A DNA stretch of 64,000 bases, taken from contig JABSQZ010000019.1 of NCBI GenBank assembly GCA_013215505.1, positions 20,505 through 84,504 on the forward strand, read 5' to 3'. A program made the translations under genes and the position numbers. Positions 17,562-26,749 of the stretch are shown here, one piece after another (the stretch's first letter is position 1; every line of letters starts with the position of its first letter). The notes under the pieces are model-generated. The model did not search any database. It worked only from the letters and a program-made list of their open reading frames with translations, and was not told the DNA's origin. The DNA is from Oceanospirillaceae bacterium. GTDB lineage: Bacteria; Pseudomonadota; Gammaproteobacteria; Pseudomonadales; Balneatricaceae.

Positions 17562-18323
17562 CTATTTATAGTTTTTGCCGGTGTAGCGCTGCATTATCTC
17601 AGAGAATTTACCGTTGCTTTTTAGGGACTCTAAACGCTCTGAAATTTCCTTGGCAAGATGTGCGCAGTCAGATGTTTTGGAAATAGCAAAATACACTTCT
17701 AAGGTTGAGATCACCTTTGGCAGCGCGATAATCTGCTGCGCATAGCCGTATTTACGCAGAGCATAAAGCACGTCTGTGTAGTCGGAAAGCATGTAATCAA
17801 TATTACCTTTAAGCAATTTCTTAATACTGGGAAGGTAGCTGGCCTGGCCGGTGATAGTGAGATGTTTTCTGGCAAATTGATCAAAGTCATCACCAAAGCT
17901 GGCACCTAACAAAATCTCGCCATGTCTACCGATGAGGTCTTGCAATGTCTCGAATTTAAACGCCTTGGACTTTAAGACAAATACCCGGGTCTGATTCAGT
18001 AGAATCGGCTCAGTGTAATGATATATTTTTGCCCTGGTGCGGGTTTTGTAGATACCGAGAATAACATCTATACGTCCTGATTCCAGGTATTGCAGGGAGC
18101 GTTTCCAGGGCAGTATTTTGAACACAACCGGCAGCTGTAACTCCTTGCCTATCTCCTCCATTAAATCGATTGCCACCCCTGTCAGTGGATCATCGGCCGA
18201 GTCTTGGATCAGCAGTGGTATCCAGCCGGTATAGCCGGAAACGTTCAGAGCGTTACAAGTGCCCGCTGTGGCGGGCTGGGAGGCAGACAGCAAAACTGCG
18301 AGTAGTAGGGCCGGGTATTTCAT
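17562..18323 (-). CDS. Periplasmic solute-binding protein (SBP_bac_3 family), orphan
   Basis: 253 residues with signal peptide (LLLAVLLSASQPATAG). The mature part follows family-3 amino-acid-type binding proteins: GVAIDLMEEIGKEL, LESGRIDVILGIYKTRTRA and YFAISKTSDC. No permease or ATPase gene is nearby, so it may act with a distant transporter or as a sensory binding protein. It is convergent with the symporter-kinase gene; the ligand is unknown. Confidence 0.85.
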   Translation of the reverse strand: MKYPALLLAVLLSASQPATAGTCNALNVSGYTGWIPLLIQDSADDPLTGVAIDLMEEIGKELQLPVVFKILPWKRSLQYLESGRIDVILGIYKTRTRAKIYHYTEPILLNQTRVFVLKSKAFKFETLQDLIGRHGEILLGASFGDDFDQFARKHLTITGQASYLPSIKKLLKGNIDYMLSDYTDVLYALRKYGYAQQIIALPKVISTLEVYFAISKTSDCAHLAKEISERLESLKSNGKFSEIMQRYTGKNYK

Positions 18324-18406
18324 GGGTTATAAAATAATTCAGTGTTATTTACGCGAAACTGCATAAATATAGCACTTTTCAGTAGCTTAAAAAACGTCCA
18401 GCTAGG

Positions 18407-19828
18407 TTATGCAAGATAAAACAGAATAACACCTACACTGGCACTTATTGTTAAAGTCTTGAGCATGCTTAATTTATACTTTTGCATAGCAATCAGCGAA
18501 CCTGTGGCAATTAGCAGAGCGCTAAGGTCTATACTGGCCCAATTTGGGGTTATAATTGTTAAACCTGCTATTTGCAGCTCTAGTGTTTGCGCAAAAATGA
18601 CCTGTAGGCTGAACCAGAGAGCCAAATTTATAATCACGCCGACAATGGCGGCGGTGATGGTCGACAGTGCCGCACTGAAGTACTGGTTACTGCGCATCGC
18701 CTCCACGTAAGGAGCACCTAAAAATATCCACAAAAAACAGGGTACAAAAGTGACCCAAGTAGTTACCAGAGCTCCTAAGCTACCCGCCAGCATTGGGTCA
18801 AGCGTTCCTGGATTGCGAAATGCCCCCATAAAACCGACAAATTGCACGACCATGATTAGCGGGCCAGGGGTGGCCTCGGCCATCGCCAGTCCGTCCAGCA
18901 TCTCGCCGGGGTTTAGCCAGCCAAAAACCCCTACCGCTTGCTGCGCCACATAGGCGAGTACTGCATAGGCACCGCCAAAAGTAACGACCGCCATTTTACT
19001 GAAAAATGTGGCCTCTTCGCTATAAACGCTATCGCTACCCAAAATCAGGCTTAAGGCGAGTAGCGGTCCCAGCCAAAGTACCAAGGTGCACAGCAGCACT
19101 TTCATGGCGCGACGCAATGAAGGTTGAATATGTTGCATGGCACTGTTATCAGCAGAGCTGCACAAAGCTCTGTCCAATGCGTGGCTGGGTTGTGTTTTTA
19201 CATTGTCCGTTGCTGTTTTAGCTTTGATAATTTCGAAGTTGGCCGGCGAAATTTTCCCAGAGAAAAATCCCAAAATCCCAGCAGTTATGACAATCATCGG
19301 AAAAGGCATAGAGAAGATATAGATGCCGATAAAAGAGCAGCCGGCGATGGCGGACATAAAGTGATTCTTTAATACTTTTTCTCCAATGCGTATTACAGCG
19401 ACAACCACTATGGCTAACACTGCCGCTTTAATACCGTAAAATAACGCTGCCACGATACTCAGCTGCTGGTAGCCGGCGTAGAGAATACTCAGGGCTAACA
19501 CCACCAGGGCACCCGGCAAGATAAACAATACTCCTGCCACGACTCCCCCTAAAGTGCGGTGCATTAGCCAGCCCAGATAAATAGCCAGTTGCTGAGCTTC
19601 AGGGCCAGGTAATAACATGCAATAGTTAAGGGCATGCAAAAAACGCTGTTCAGAAATCCATTTTTTTTCTTCCACTATTATTTTGTGCATTAATGAGATT
19701 TGACCAGCGGGGCCGCCAAAACTGAGCAAACTAATTTTTAGCCAGGTGAGTAAGGCCTGTTTAAAGCTGATGCCGTGACCTGGATGTAGATCATCGGTTT
19801 TAGCTTGCTGTGCAGTGGTGTTATGCAT
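18407..19828 (-). CDS. chrA: Chromate transporter ChrA (long-chain type)
   Basis: 473-residue two-domain CHR transporter. Each half carries the CHR motif: SFGGPAGQISLMHK in the N half and TFGGAYAVLAYVAQ in the C half, each followed by LPGPEAQQLA or ATPGPLIMVVQFVG. ChrA proteins export chromate, a sulfate analogue. The gene follows a rhodanese-ChrB fusion by 50 bp and is probably co-transcribed with it. In a sulfur-oxidising neighbourhood a role with sulfur oxyanions is conceivable. Confidence 0.93.
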   Translation of the reverse strand: MHNTTAQQAKTDDLHPGHGISFKQALLTWLKISLLSFGGPAGQISLMHKIIVEEKKWISEQRFLHALNYCMLLPGPEAQQLAIYLGWLMHRTLGGVVAGVLFILPGALVVLALSILYAGYQQLSIVAALFYGIKAAVLAIVVVAVIRIGEKVLKNHFMSAIAGCSFIGIYIFSMPFPMIVITAGILGFFSGKISPANFEIIKAKTATDNVKTQPSHALDRALCSSADNSAMQHIQPSLRRAMKVLLCTLVLWLGPLLALSLILGSDSVYSEEATFFSKMAVVTFGGAYAVLAYVAQQAVGVFGWLNPGEMLDGLAMAEATPGPLIMVVQFVGFMGAFRNPGTLDPMLAGSLGALVTTWVTFVPCFLWIFLGAPYVEAMRSNQYFSAALSTITAAIVGVIINLALWFSLQVIFAQTLELQIAGLTIITPNWASIDLSALLIATGSLIAMQKYKLSMLKTLTISASVGVILFYLA

Positions 19829-19878
19829 AGATTTTCCCAGGCAGAGCTGGGCAGCTCTGCGGTCGATTGATGATGGGT

Positions 19879-20673
19879 CTAAACGCTATTTTGGCGTCTC
19901 TGGTTACACTCGCTGTACAAGGCATCAAAAATTAGCAACGCCTGGGAAAAACAGTCCCAACTGCTGTTATGCATATTTGCTATTCCTCTAAGAACACTGC
20001 CTAAGCCAGCTGCCTCTGGCTCAGTGGAGTAATCCTTAGCTGCCGCGGCGCTGATAATACGGCTCATCCGTGACAATAACGGGTCAGTAATTTCAAGTTG
20101 CTCTATTAATGAAGCAAAACTGAGGGTGCAGGCGCTAGCTTGCAGATCTGGATTAATGTTGCCGATTTCAAAGCTGATTGCCTGGCACTCCCGGGCAATT
20201 TCGTCGCTGTATTGCTGATCGACCCGGTGGATAATCGCCAGTGGATTGATAAAGCGTCGGATCAACCAATAGCAGGCGATACGCTTAATACTGGGGCTCT
20301 CAAGAGTAAGCCAATGCTTAAACTGGTGTTCTTGCCAAGCCTGGATAGCTAGTGTCGGCCTATTAAGGTCTTGCCAGGCGGCAAAACCTCCGCGTAAATA
20401 GCGGGCATTTTTGCCGGCACTTTGCAGTATCGTTGTCGCAGCTTGACTGACCTGATGGCCATGCACACAGTAGAGCACAATTTCAATGTCGCTTGGTAAT
20501 GTTTGCCCCCAGCTGTCTGCGTGCAGGTAATTTTGCCAACTGGCCGTGGGGATAATACTGCCGGATTGTTCAAATGCCGGCACTTTGCGAACATCTATCA
20601 CTGTGGGTGCAGTCGCGGTAAAAAGTTTATTTTGTAATTCTGCAGCTTCAATAGTATTTTTAATGGGTGTCAT
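19879..20673 (-). CDS. Rhodanese domain fused to ChrB-like domain
   Basis: 264 residues. Residues 1-110 are a rhodanese domain (TVIDVRKVPAFEQSG; active loop LYCVHGHQVS with Cys; RYLRGGFAAWQ). Residues about 125-255 match the ChrB C-terminal domain (SIKRIACYWLIRRFINPLA). ChrB proteins regulate or assist chromate resistance. The combination suggests a sulfur-transfer or redox-linked regulator of the adjacent chrA, which is inference. Divergent from a LysR gene, with about 100 bp between starts. Confidence 0.85.
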   Translation of the reverse strand: MTPIKNTIEAAELQNKLFTATAPTVIDVRKVPAFEQSGSIIPTASWQNYLHADSWGQTLPSDIEIVLYCVHGHQVSQAATTILQSAGKNARYLRGGFAAWQDLNRPTLAIQAWQEHQFKHWLTLESPSIKRIACYWLIRRFINPLAIIHRVDQQYSDEIARECQAISFEIGNINPDLQASACTLSFASLIEQLEITDPLLSRMSRIISAAAAKDYSTEPEAAGLGSVLRGIANMHNSSWDCFSQALLIFDALYSECNQRRQNSV

Positions 20674-20771
20674 GGCCGTTACCTTTTCAATCTGTGTTAG
20701 CTATGGCTATTTTGTGAGGTTTCAGAGAAAATGACAAAGCATGGTTTTTAATCGGGCCATTAAAATAACTC

Positions 20772-21695
20772 ATGAGATACAAAGTAATGCAGCCTCTTCC
20801 TTCCATTAATGCACTAAGATCATTCCAGACATCAGCCCGCTGCTTGAGCTTCACCCAGGCGGCAAGAGAGCTACATGTGACTCAAGGTGCAGTGAGCCAT
20901 CAAGTTAAAGCACTGGAGGAGCTATTAGGTGTAGCGCTGTTTTTGCGGGTAAAACAGAAGCTACAGTTAACCGAGCTTGGAAGGGGTTATTTGTCTTATG
21001 TCAGTGAGGCGTTGGCACTTTTGCAAAATGGTCATGAGTATTTAACGGGCAGTAAACAGTCGGGCATTTTGACGGTGAGTGTGTCGCCTAATTTTGCCAG
21101 TAAGTGGCTGGTACATCGCTTGGGCAGCTTCATCAATGCGCATCCAGACATTGAATTACGGATCAGCGCTTCAATGGGGCACGTGGATCTATTAAACAGC
21201 GATATAGATCTGGCGATTCGTCACGGAGACAACCACTGGCCGGATTTGCATGTGACTAAGTTGTGCTCTGAAACCATCTTTCCTGTGTGCAGCCCGAGCT
21301 ATTTAGACCAGCACCCGAAATTACAGCAACCAACGGATCTCACTAAGCAGGTGTTACTGCATGACCGCAGCAGGCGGGACTGGCCACGCTGGTTTGCTTT
21401 TGCCGGGATGGAACTAAGTGAATTAGCCGTCGGGCCGCAATTTGATCAGACCAGCATGGTCTTAGATGCTGCAGTGGAGGGGCAGGGTGTGGCGCTGGCG
21501 CGAAGTGCACTGGCCGCCAGGGATTTATTATCTGGCCGGTTGTTGAGGCTATTTCCACAAGCTATGCCGGCGCCTTTTGGCTACTATTTAGTCTGTTCAA
21601 AAGCGGCCGCTAATCACAGCAAAGTACAACGTTTTATAGCCTGGGTATTAGAGCAAGCTGAAGAGGAAGTGAGTAAGTTGCAAGCGCATAGCTAA
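20772..21695 (+). CDS. LysR-family regulator (GcvA-like)
   Basis: 307 residues: N-terminal helix-turn-helix (CLSFTQAARELHVTQGAVSH then QVKALEELLGVALFLR) and a GcvA/TrpI-type effector domain. Start 20772 or 20787 (MQPLPSINALR); neither has a strong ribosome-binding site. It is divergent from the rhodanese-ChrB/chrA pair, the common arrangement for a LysR protein that controls the opposite operon. Confidence 0.92.
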   Translation: MRYKVMQPLPSINALRSFQTSARCLSFTQAARELHVTQGAVSHQVKALEELLGVALFLRVKQKLQLTELGRGYLSYVSEALALLQNGHEYLTGSKQSGILTVSVSPNFASKWLVHRLGSFINAHPDIELRISASMGHVDLLNSDIDLAIRHGDNHWPDLHVTKLCSETIFPVCSPSYLDQHPKLQQPTDLTKQVLLHDRSRRDWPRWFAFAGMELSELAVGPQFDQTSMVLDAAVEGQGVALARSALAARDLLSGRLLRLFPQAMPAPFGYYLVCSKAAANHSKVQRFIAWVLEQAEEEVSKLQAHS

Positions 21696-21801
21696 GATTA
21701 CCTAATATCAAAACTGATTTCGAGTATTCAATGGCTGCGCTAAACCAATTACAATCTTAGTTGTCACAACAAAGAGTATGCTGCTGGTGGTTTGATAATC
21801 A

Positions 21802-21829
21802 TTGACAAGTTATTAGAAATATCTAAAAT
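21802..21829 (+). promoter_or_regulatory. Sigma-70 promoter for the persulfide dioxygenase gene
   Basis: A perfect -35 TTGACA (21802-21807), 16-base spacer, and -10 TAAAAT (21824-21829), about 58 bp before the chosen start codon. Confidence 0.65.
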
Positions 21830-21846
21830 ATGTATATTCAAATTTA

Positions 21847-21860
21847 TTATATGCATATAA
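21847..21860. promoter_or_regulatory. 14-bp perfect palindrome, candidate BigR/ArsR-type operator
   Basis: TTATATGCATATAA lies just downstream of the promoter and upstream of the persulfide dioxygenase start. AT-rich palindromes of this sort bind the persulfide-sensing ArsR repressors (BigR/SqrR) that control blh/sqr operons. No such repressor gene is in the window. Confidence 0.5.
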
Positions 21861-21886
21861 CTAAAGTTTATATAGAGGGTTTTGTC

Positions 21887-22762
21887 ATGCAGTCGGCCGC
21901 GCAGCCTATCGTCCAATCATTTTTTGACGAAGCTACTTTTACATTTAGTTATGTTGTTCAGGATTCACATTCTAAAAGCTGTGCCATCATCGACTCAGTG
22001 CTCAACTTTGACTACCCATCTGGGACTACCTCGTATGAGGCTGCCAATGAGATACTGGCCTATATCTCAGTCAATGACTTACAAGTCGAATGGATACTTG
22101 AGACCCATGTGCACGCTGACCACCTCTCTGCGGCGCCCTATTTGAAAGAAAAAACTGGCGCCCGTATCGGCATTGGCAGCCACGTAAAAGAAGTACAACA
22201 AGCATTTAGTCAGGCTTTCAACAATGGCGATGATATGGATTGTCAAGGAAAGCAGTTCGGTAAGTTGTTTAGTGATGGTGAAGTGATTGAATTAGGCGGT
22301 TTAAAAGGTACAGCAATGCACACCCCTGGGCATACCCCAGCCTGTATGACTTATGTCTTTGATGATGCCGCTTTTGTTGGTGATACCTTATTTATGCCGG
22401 ATTTTGGTACTGCCCGCTGTGATTTTCCCGGTGGCGACGCCGGGCAATTGTATCGCTCGATAAAAAAGATTTTCACCTTGGCCGATAGCACCCGGCTATT
22501 TATGTGCCACGACTACAAAGCCCCTGGACGTGATGAATACGCCAATGAAACGTCTGTGGCCGCAGAGCGCCAGGGTAATATTCATGTCGGCAATGGAATC
22601 AGCGAGACTGAGTTTGTGAAAATGCGCTCCGAGAGGGACAGTACTCTGGGTATGCCAAAACTGATCCTTCCGGCGGTCCAAGTGAATATTCGCGCCGGCT
22701 ATATGCCCCCTGCAGAAAATAATGGCCAAACCTACTTAAAAATCCCGGTCAACTTGTTCTGA
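21887..22762 (+). CDS. MBL-fold persulfide dioxygenase (ETHE1/Blh-like)
   Basis: 291 residues from ATG 21887 (AGAGGG upstream); the earlier in-frame ATG 21830 lies in the promoter/operator region. Metallo-beta-lactamase fold: metal motif THVHADHLS (HxHxDH), then MHTPGHTPACMTY, FVGDTLFMPDFGTARCDFP and MCHDYKAPGRDE. This is the pattern of persulfide dioxygenases that oxidise glutathione persulfide to sulfite. Usual Blh proteins carry an N-terminal DUF442 domain; here that domain is fused instead to the SQR encoded 122 bp downstream. Together they would oxidise sulfide to sulfite. Confidence 0.92.
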   Translation: MQSAAQPIVQSFFDEATFTFSYVVQDSHSKSCAIIDSVLNFDYPSGTTSYEAANEILAYISVNDLQVEWILETHVHADHLSAAPYLKEKTGARIGIGSHVKEVQQAFSQAFNNGDDMDCQGKQFGKLFSDGEVIELGGLKGTAMHTPGHTPACMTYVFDDAAFVGDTLFMPDFGTARCDFPGGDAGQLYRSIKKIFTLADSTRLFMCHDYKAPGRDEYANETSVAAERQGNIHVGNGISETEFVKMRSERDSTLGMPKLILPAVQVNIRAGYMPPAENNGQTYLKIPVNLF

Positions 22763-22884
22763 GCGTAAACTTATCTCCCACTATTATTAACTGGCTGATT
22801 TCAGTGCAAATTTGACTTCTGTTTACAGATCGGCATTAATAACTTCTGAATAAAAACAAAATCAACTTCTTTTAGGAGCACACC

Positions 22885-24741
22885 ATGGAAATTCATCAAC
22901 TGACTTCTCTTCTCAGTGTTAGCCCACAGCTAACGGCTGAAGAGCTGGAACAAGTTGTTGCGGCAGGATTTAAAACGGTAATTTGTCACCGTCCTGACCG
23001 GGAAGCTGAGGGTCAGCCGGCCAGTGATGAAATAGCAGCGGCCTGTGAAAAACTGGGTATTGCCTGGCACTATCAACCGGTGAAGCCCAGAGCTTTTACC
23101 GATGAGCAAGCACTGCAGTTTGGTCAGCTACTAGAAGAAGTAACCGGGCCTGTCTTAGCTTTTTGTCGCACTGGTACACGTTGTACCAACTTGTGGGCCC
23201 TCAGTCAGGCCGGTAAAACAGCCTTCCCGGATTTACTGCACAGTGCCAAAGAGGCCGGATACGACTTAACTAAATTAGCGGATAGATTTGACGCTCTGAC
23301 AGTTACTCTCTCCGCTGCTGAACAAGCAACAGAGGCAACAGAGGCAACAGAAACAACAGAGGCAACAGAAACAACAGAAACAACAGAAACAACAGAAACA
23401 ACAGAAACAACAGAAACAACAGAAACAACAGAAACAACAGAAACCAAACAGTCGAGCGCAGTAGCAGATGAGACTGCAGCAATCAGTATTGACAGTACCG
23501 CCACTCTATGCGGCAGCCACGACGTTGTCATTATTGGTGGTGGCGCCGGCGGACAGGCGGTCGCGGCCAGTTTGTTAAAACGTCAGCCGAATTTAGATAT
23601 AGGCATAGTTGAGCCAAGCTCAGAACACTACTATCAACCGGGCTGGACTATGGTCGGTGGCGGTATCTTTGAAGCTGCAGACACTAGACGCGATATGCTG
23701 GATGTGATGCCAGAGAGCGCTAAATGGTACCAGACATCGGTGGCATCTTTTGTCCCAGAACAGCAGCGAGTGGTATTGGCTGATGGCGAATTACTCGGCT
23801 ATAAATACTTAGTGGTGGCCCCGGGACTAAGCTTGGATTGGGGAGCAATAGAAGGGCTGGAAGAAGCGTTGGGTAGCAACGGCGTTACTTCTAACTATCG
23901 CTATGACCTGGCACCTTATACCTGGCAGCTAGTGCAGAAAACTCGCAGTGGCCGGGCTATCTTTACCCAGCCGCCGATGCCGATTAAATGTGCCGGAGCA
24001 CCGCAAAAAGCCATGTATCTAGCATGTTCCGAATGGCTGGATCAGGCTTGCCTGAGCAGTATTGAGGTTGAGTTTTGCAATGCCGGTCCCGGGTTGTTCG
24101 GGGTGGCAGCTTATGTGCCGGCGCTGATGGAATACATTAAGAAATACAATATTGAACTGAGCTTTTCGCAGAATTTGATTAAGGTTGATGGCCCTAATCA
24201 ACTGGCGACTTTTGTCGTGACTGATGCCGATGGCAATAAAACAGAGGTAGAAAAAGCCTTTGATATGTTGCACGTCTGTCCAGTGCAGAAAGCACCAAAA
24301 TTTGTTAGTGAAAGCCCACTGGCAGACGCCGCTGGCTGGCTTGATCTAAACCCTGAGACAATGCAGCACCTGCAGTACCAGACTATTTTTGGCCTGGGAG
24401 ATGTTAGTAACACCGCCAACGCCAAAACTGCAGCGGCAGTGCGTAAGCAGGCACCGGTTGTGGCAGAAAATTTACTCTCGGCGATGAACTCGAGTTCGCT
24501 GCAAGCGGTGTACGACGGCTATGGATCCTGCCCGCTAACAGTGGAGCGCGGTAAGATCGTGCTGGCTGAATTTGGCTATGGTGGCAAGCTGCTGCCCTCT
24601 TTTCCGAGCTGGTTTATTGAGGGAAAAAGGCCTTCCAGGCTCTCCTGGTTCCTGAAGGAAAAAATGCTGCCATGGATATATTGGAACTTGATGCTCAAAG
24701 GTAAAGAGTGGATGGCAGCGCCCGGGCGCAAGGGGGACTGA
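22885..24741 (+). CDS. sqr: DUF442 phosphatase-like domain fused to sulfide:quinone oxidoreductase
   Basis: 618 residues. Residues 1-115 are a DUF442/Blh phosphatase-like domain with CRTGTR (Cys 94, Arg 99). Residues about 148-188 are a Thr/Glu repeat linker encoded by a 9-bp microsatellite. From about 212 is a flavoprotein SQR: FAD site VVIIGGGAGGQAV, catalytic cysteines at about 369 (MPIKCAGAP) and 465 (LHVCPVQKAPKF), FAD-binding GLGDVSNTANAKTAAAVRKQ, and a C-terminal amphipathic helix (LKEKMLPWIYW) for membrane attachment. SQR oxidises sulfide to sulfane sulfur and reduces quinone. The fusion and repeat linker are unusual. Likely operon with the persulfide dioxygenase. Confidence 0.93.
   Translation: MEIHQLTSLLSVSPQLTAEELEQVVAAGFKTVICHRPDREAEGQPASDEIAAACEKLGIAWHYQPVKPRAFTDEQALQFGQLLEEVTGPVLAFCRTGTRCTNLWALSQAGKTAFPDLLHSAKEAGYDLTKLADRFDALTVTLSAAEQATEATEATETTEATETTETTETTETTETTETTETTETTETKQSSAVADETAAISIDSTATLCGSHDVVIIGGGAGGQAVAASLLKRQPNLDIGIVEPSSEHYYQPGWTMVGGGIFEAADTRRDMLDVMPESAKWYQTSVASFVPEQQRVVLADGELLGYKYLVVAPGLSLDWGAIEGLEEALGSNGVTSNYRYDLAPYTWQLVQKTRSGRAIFTQPPMPIKCAGAPQKAMYLACSEWLDQACLSSIEVEFCNAGPGLFGVAAYVPALMEYIKKYNIELSFSQNLIKVDGPNQLATFVVTDADGNKTEVEKAFDMLHVCPVQKAPKFVSESPLADAAGWLDLNPETMQHLQYQTIFGLGDVSNTANAKTAAAVRKQAPVVAENLLSAMNSSSLQAVYDGYGSCPLTVERGKIVLAEFGYGGKLLPSFPSWFIEGKRPSRLSWFLKEKMLPWIYWNLMLKGKEWMAAPGRKGD
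23326..23449 (+). repeat. In-frame 9-bp microsatellite (ACAGAAACA) in the SQR fusion gene
   Basis: About 13 copies of a 9-base unit, with ACAGAGGCA variants at the 5' end, encode Thr-Glu-Thr/Ala triplets. The unit is a multiple of three, so copy-number change lengthens or shortens the linker without shifting the frame. Confidence 0.95.
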
Positions 24742-24950
24742 GTCTCTCTTTTGCCGATTGCGTCATAAGCCAGCGGGCTTGTGGCGCAGCTGTAATGACT
24801 GACAGACCGCCGTACAATACCGGTTTAAAAGTAGCGGCAAAAAATGAACATTTAAGAACTGCAAAACAGCAATAAAAATCACAGCTTAAATATTCCAGCA
24901 TTAAAAATTAAAATCTTACTATAACCTCCAATCAAGCTGCGGATTTTTAC

Positions 24951-26720
24951 ATGTTTAAACACTATTTTCCCATTTTAGAATGGCGAAAAACTTACGATTG
25001 CTCTGCCTTTGGCAGTGATATGGTGGCGGCTCTGATCGTCACCGTTATGTTAATTCCGCAATCTTTAGCTTACGCACTGCTGGCGGGGCTGCCCGCCGAG
25101 GTTGGCTTGTACGCCAGTATTCTGCCACTGCTCGCCTATACCGTATTCGGTACTTCACGCGCCCTGTCTGTGGGGCCGGTGGCGGTAGTGTCGCTGATGA
25201 CGGCGGCGGCCATTGGCAATCTGGGGCTGGACAGCACCGAGCAGTACATAGCTGCTGCGGTGGCGCTGGCGTTTATCTCCGGTTTGATGTTGATCTTGAT
25301 GGGTATTTTTCGTCTGGGGATACTGGCAAATTTTCTCAGTCACCCGGTTATTTCCGGTTTTATCACCGCCGCGGGGATCATTATTGCCGCCAGTCAGTTG
25401 AAACATATTTTTGGTGTACAAGCCGATGGTCACAATATAGTGGAGATTTTTACGGCTTTAATACAGCAGTGGGATGCTATTCACTACCCAACTTTGGGCT
25501 TGGGGGTCTTTGCTATAACGCTGTTGTTTTGGCTGCGAAAGTCATTTAAAGCGCTACTGCTTAAACTAGGTGTCGGTCAGACTCTGGCAGAAATTATGGC
25601 CAAAACCGGGCCAGTGTTGGTGATCGTTATAACTATCACAGTGACTTGGTCGGCTGATCTGGCCCTGGCGGGGGTTAGTGTGGTGGGAGATATTCCACAG
25701 GGGCTACCCAGTATTGCACTGCCGGAGTTTTCGCTGCAGCTATGGCAGCAGTTGCTGGGCTCGGCGTTGTTGATTAGTATTATTGGCTTTGTCGAATCAG
25801 TGTCGGTGGCTCAGACACTGGCGGCAAAAAAGCGTCAGCGGATCTCTCCGGATCAAGAGCTAATAGGCTTGGGGGCTTCTAATATCGCTTCATCAGTGAG
25901 CGGCGGATTTCCTGTTACAGGAGGCTTCTCGCGCTCAGTGGTCAACTTTGATGCAGGCGCTAAAACGCCGGCTGCAGGTGCTTATACGGCGGTTGGGATC
26001 GCTCTTGCGACAGTTTTTTTAACACCGCTGATATTTTTTCTACCTAAAGCTACCCTGGCGGCGACTATTATCGTTGCGGTATTATCGCTGGTGGATTTAG
26101 GGGCGCTAAAACGTACCTGGAAATATTCGCGCAGTGATTTTTCTGCCATGTTAGTCACTATTGTACTGACATTGTCGTACGGGGTTGAGATAGGTATTAT
26201 CTTTGGTGTCAGTCTCTCGGTACTCTTGTATTTATACCGTACCAGTAAGCCGCACAGCGCGGAAGTCGGGTTAGTGGCAGGGACTGAACACTTTCGTAAT
26301 ATCGACCGACATAAAGTTGAAACAGATGACAAAATCTTAACTTTGCGTATTGATGAGAGCTTATACTTCATCAACGCCAGATACTTGCAAGATCGGGTTT
26401 ACGATTTGATCGCCAAAAACCCACAGATAGAGCATTTTGTATTGATGTGCCCCGCTGTTAACTTTATCGACGCCTCTGCTTTGGAGAGCTTAGAGTCCAT
26501 CAACGCATTGCTAAAAGACAGTGCGGTAAAGTTTCATTTATCAGAAGTGAAAGGTCCGGTTATGGATAGATTACAGCGCAGCCATTTTATCGAGCAACTC
26601 AGCGGTGAAGTGTTTCTCAGCCAGTATGATGCCTGGCGCCAACTCAAGTCCATAAAGACTGAATCTGTGCAGCAGACACTGGCTAAGGCTAGCTTGTCAC
26701 CACAAGAGTATCTGCGATGA
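24951..26720 (+). CDS. SulP-family sulfate permease with STAS domain
   Basis: 589 residues. SLC26/SulP transporter with about 12-14 membrane segments, including the family signature VTVMLIPQSLAYALLAGLP and the GGFPVTGGFSRS block, then a C-terminal STAS domain (about 440-560, MCPAVNFIDASALESLESI). SulP proteins carry sulfate, bicarbonate or other anions. Beside SQR and the persulfide dioxygenase it could handle sulfate or sulfite. The stop overlaps the first possible start of the next gene by 4 bp. Confidence 0.92.
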   Translation: MFKHYFPILEWRKTYDCSAFGSDMVAALIVTVMLIPQSLAYALLAGLPAEVGLYASILPLLAYTVFGTSRALSVGPVAVVSLMTAAAIGNLGLDSTEQYIAAAVALAFISGLMLILMGIFRLGILANFLSHPVISGFITAAGIIIAASQLKHIFGVQADGHNIVEIFTALIQQWDAIHYPTLGLGVFAITLLFWLRKSFKALLLKLGVGQTLAEIMAKTGPVLVIVITITVTWSADLALAGVSVVGDIPQGLPSIALPEFSLQLWQQLLGSALLISIIGFVESVSVAQTLAAKKRQRISPDQELIGLGASNIASSVSGGFPVTGGFSRSVVNFDAGAKTPAAGAYTAVGIALATVFLTPLIFFLPKATLAATIIVAVLSLVDLGALKRTWKYSRSDFSAMLVTIVLTLSYGVEIGIIFGVSLSVLLYLYRTSKPHSAEVGLVAGTEHFRNIDRHKVETDDKILTLRIDESLYFINARYLQDRVYDLIAKNPQIEHFVLMCPAVNFIDASALESLESINALLKDSAVKFHLSEVKGPVMDRLQRSHFIEQLSGEVFLSQYDAWRQLKSIKTESVQQTLAKASLSPQEYLR

Positions 26721-26749
26721 TAGCGTCATCTGTTAACCAGGAGCAACCT

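Noticed and set aside
22496..22729. ORFs on the opposite strand of the sulfur genes
   Set aside because: Shadows of well-supported genes, with no features of their own.
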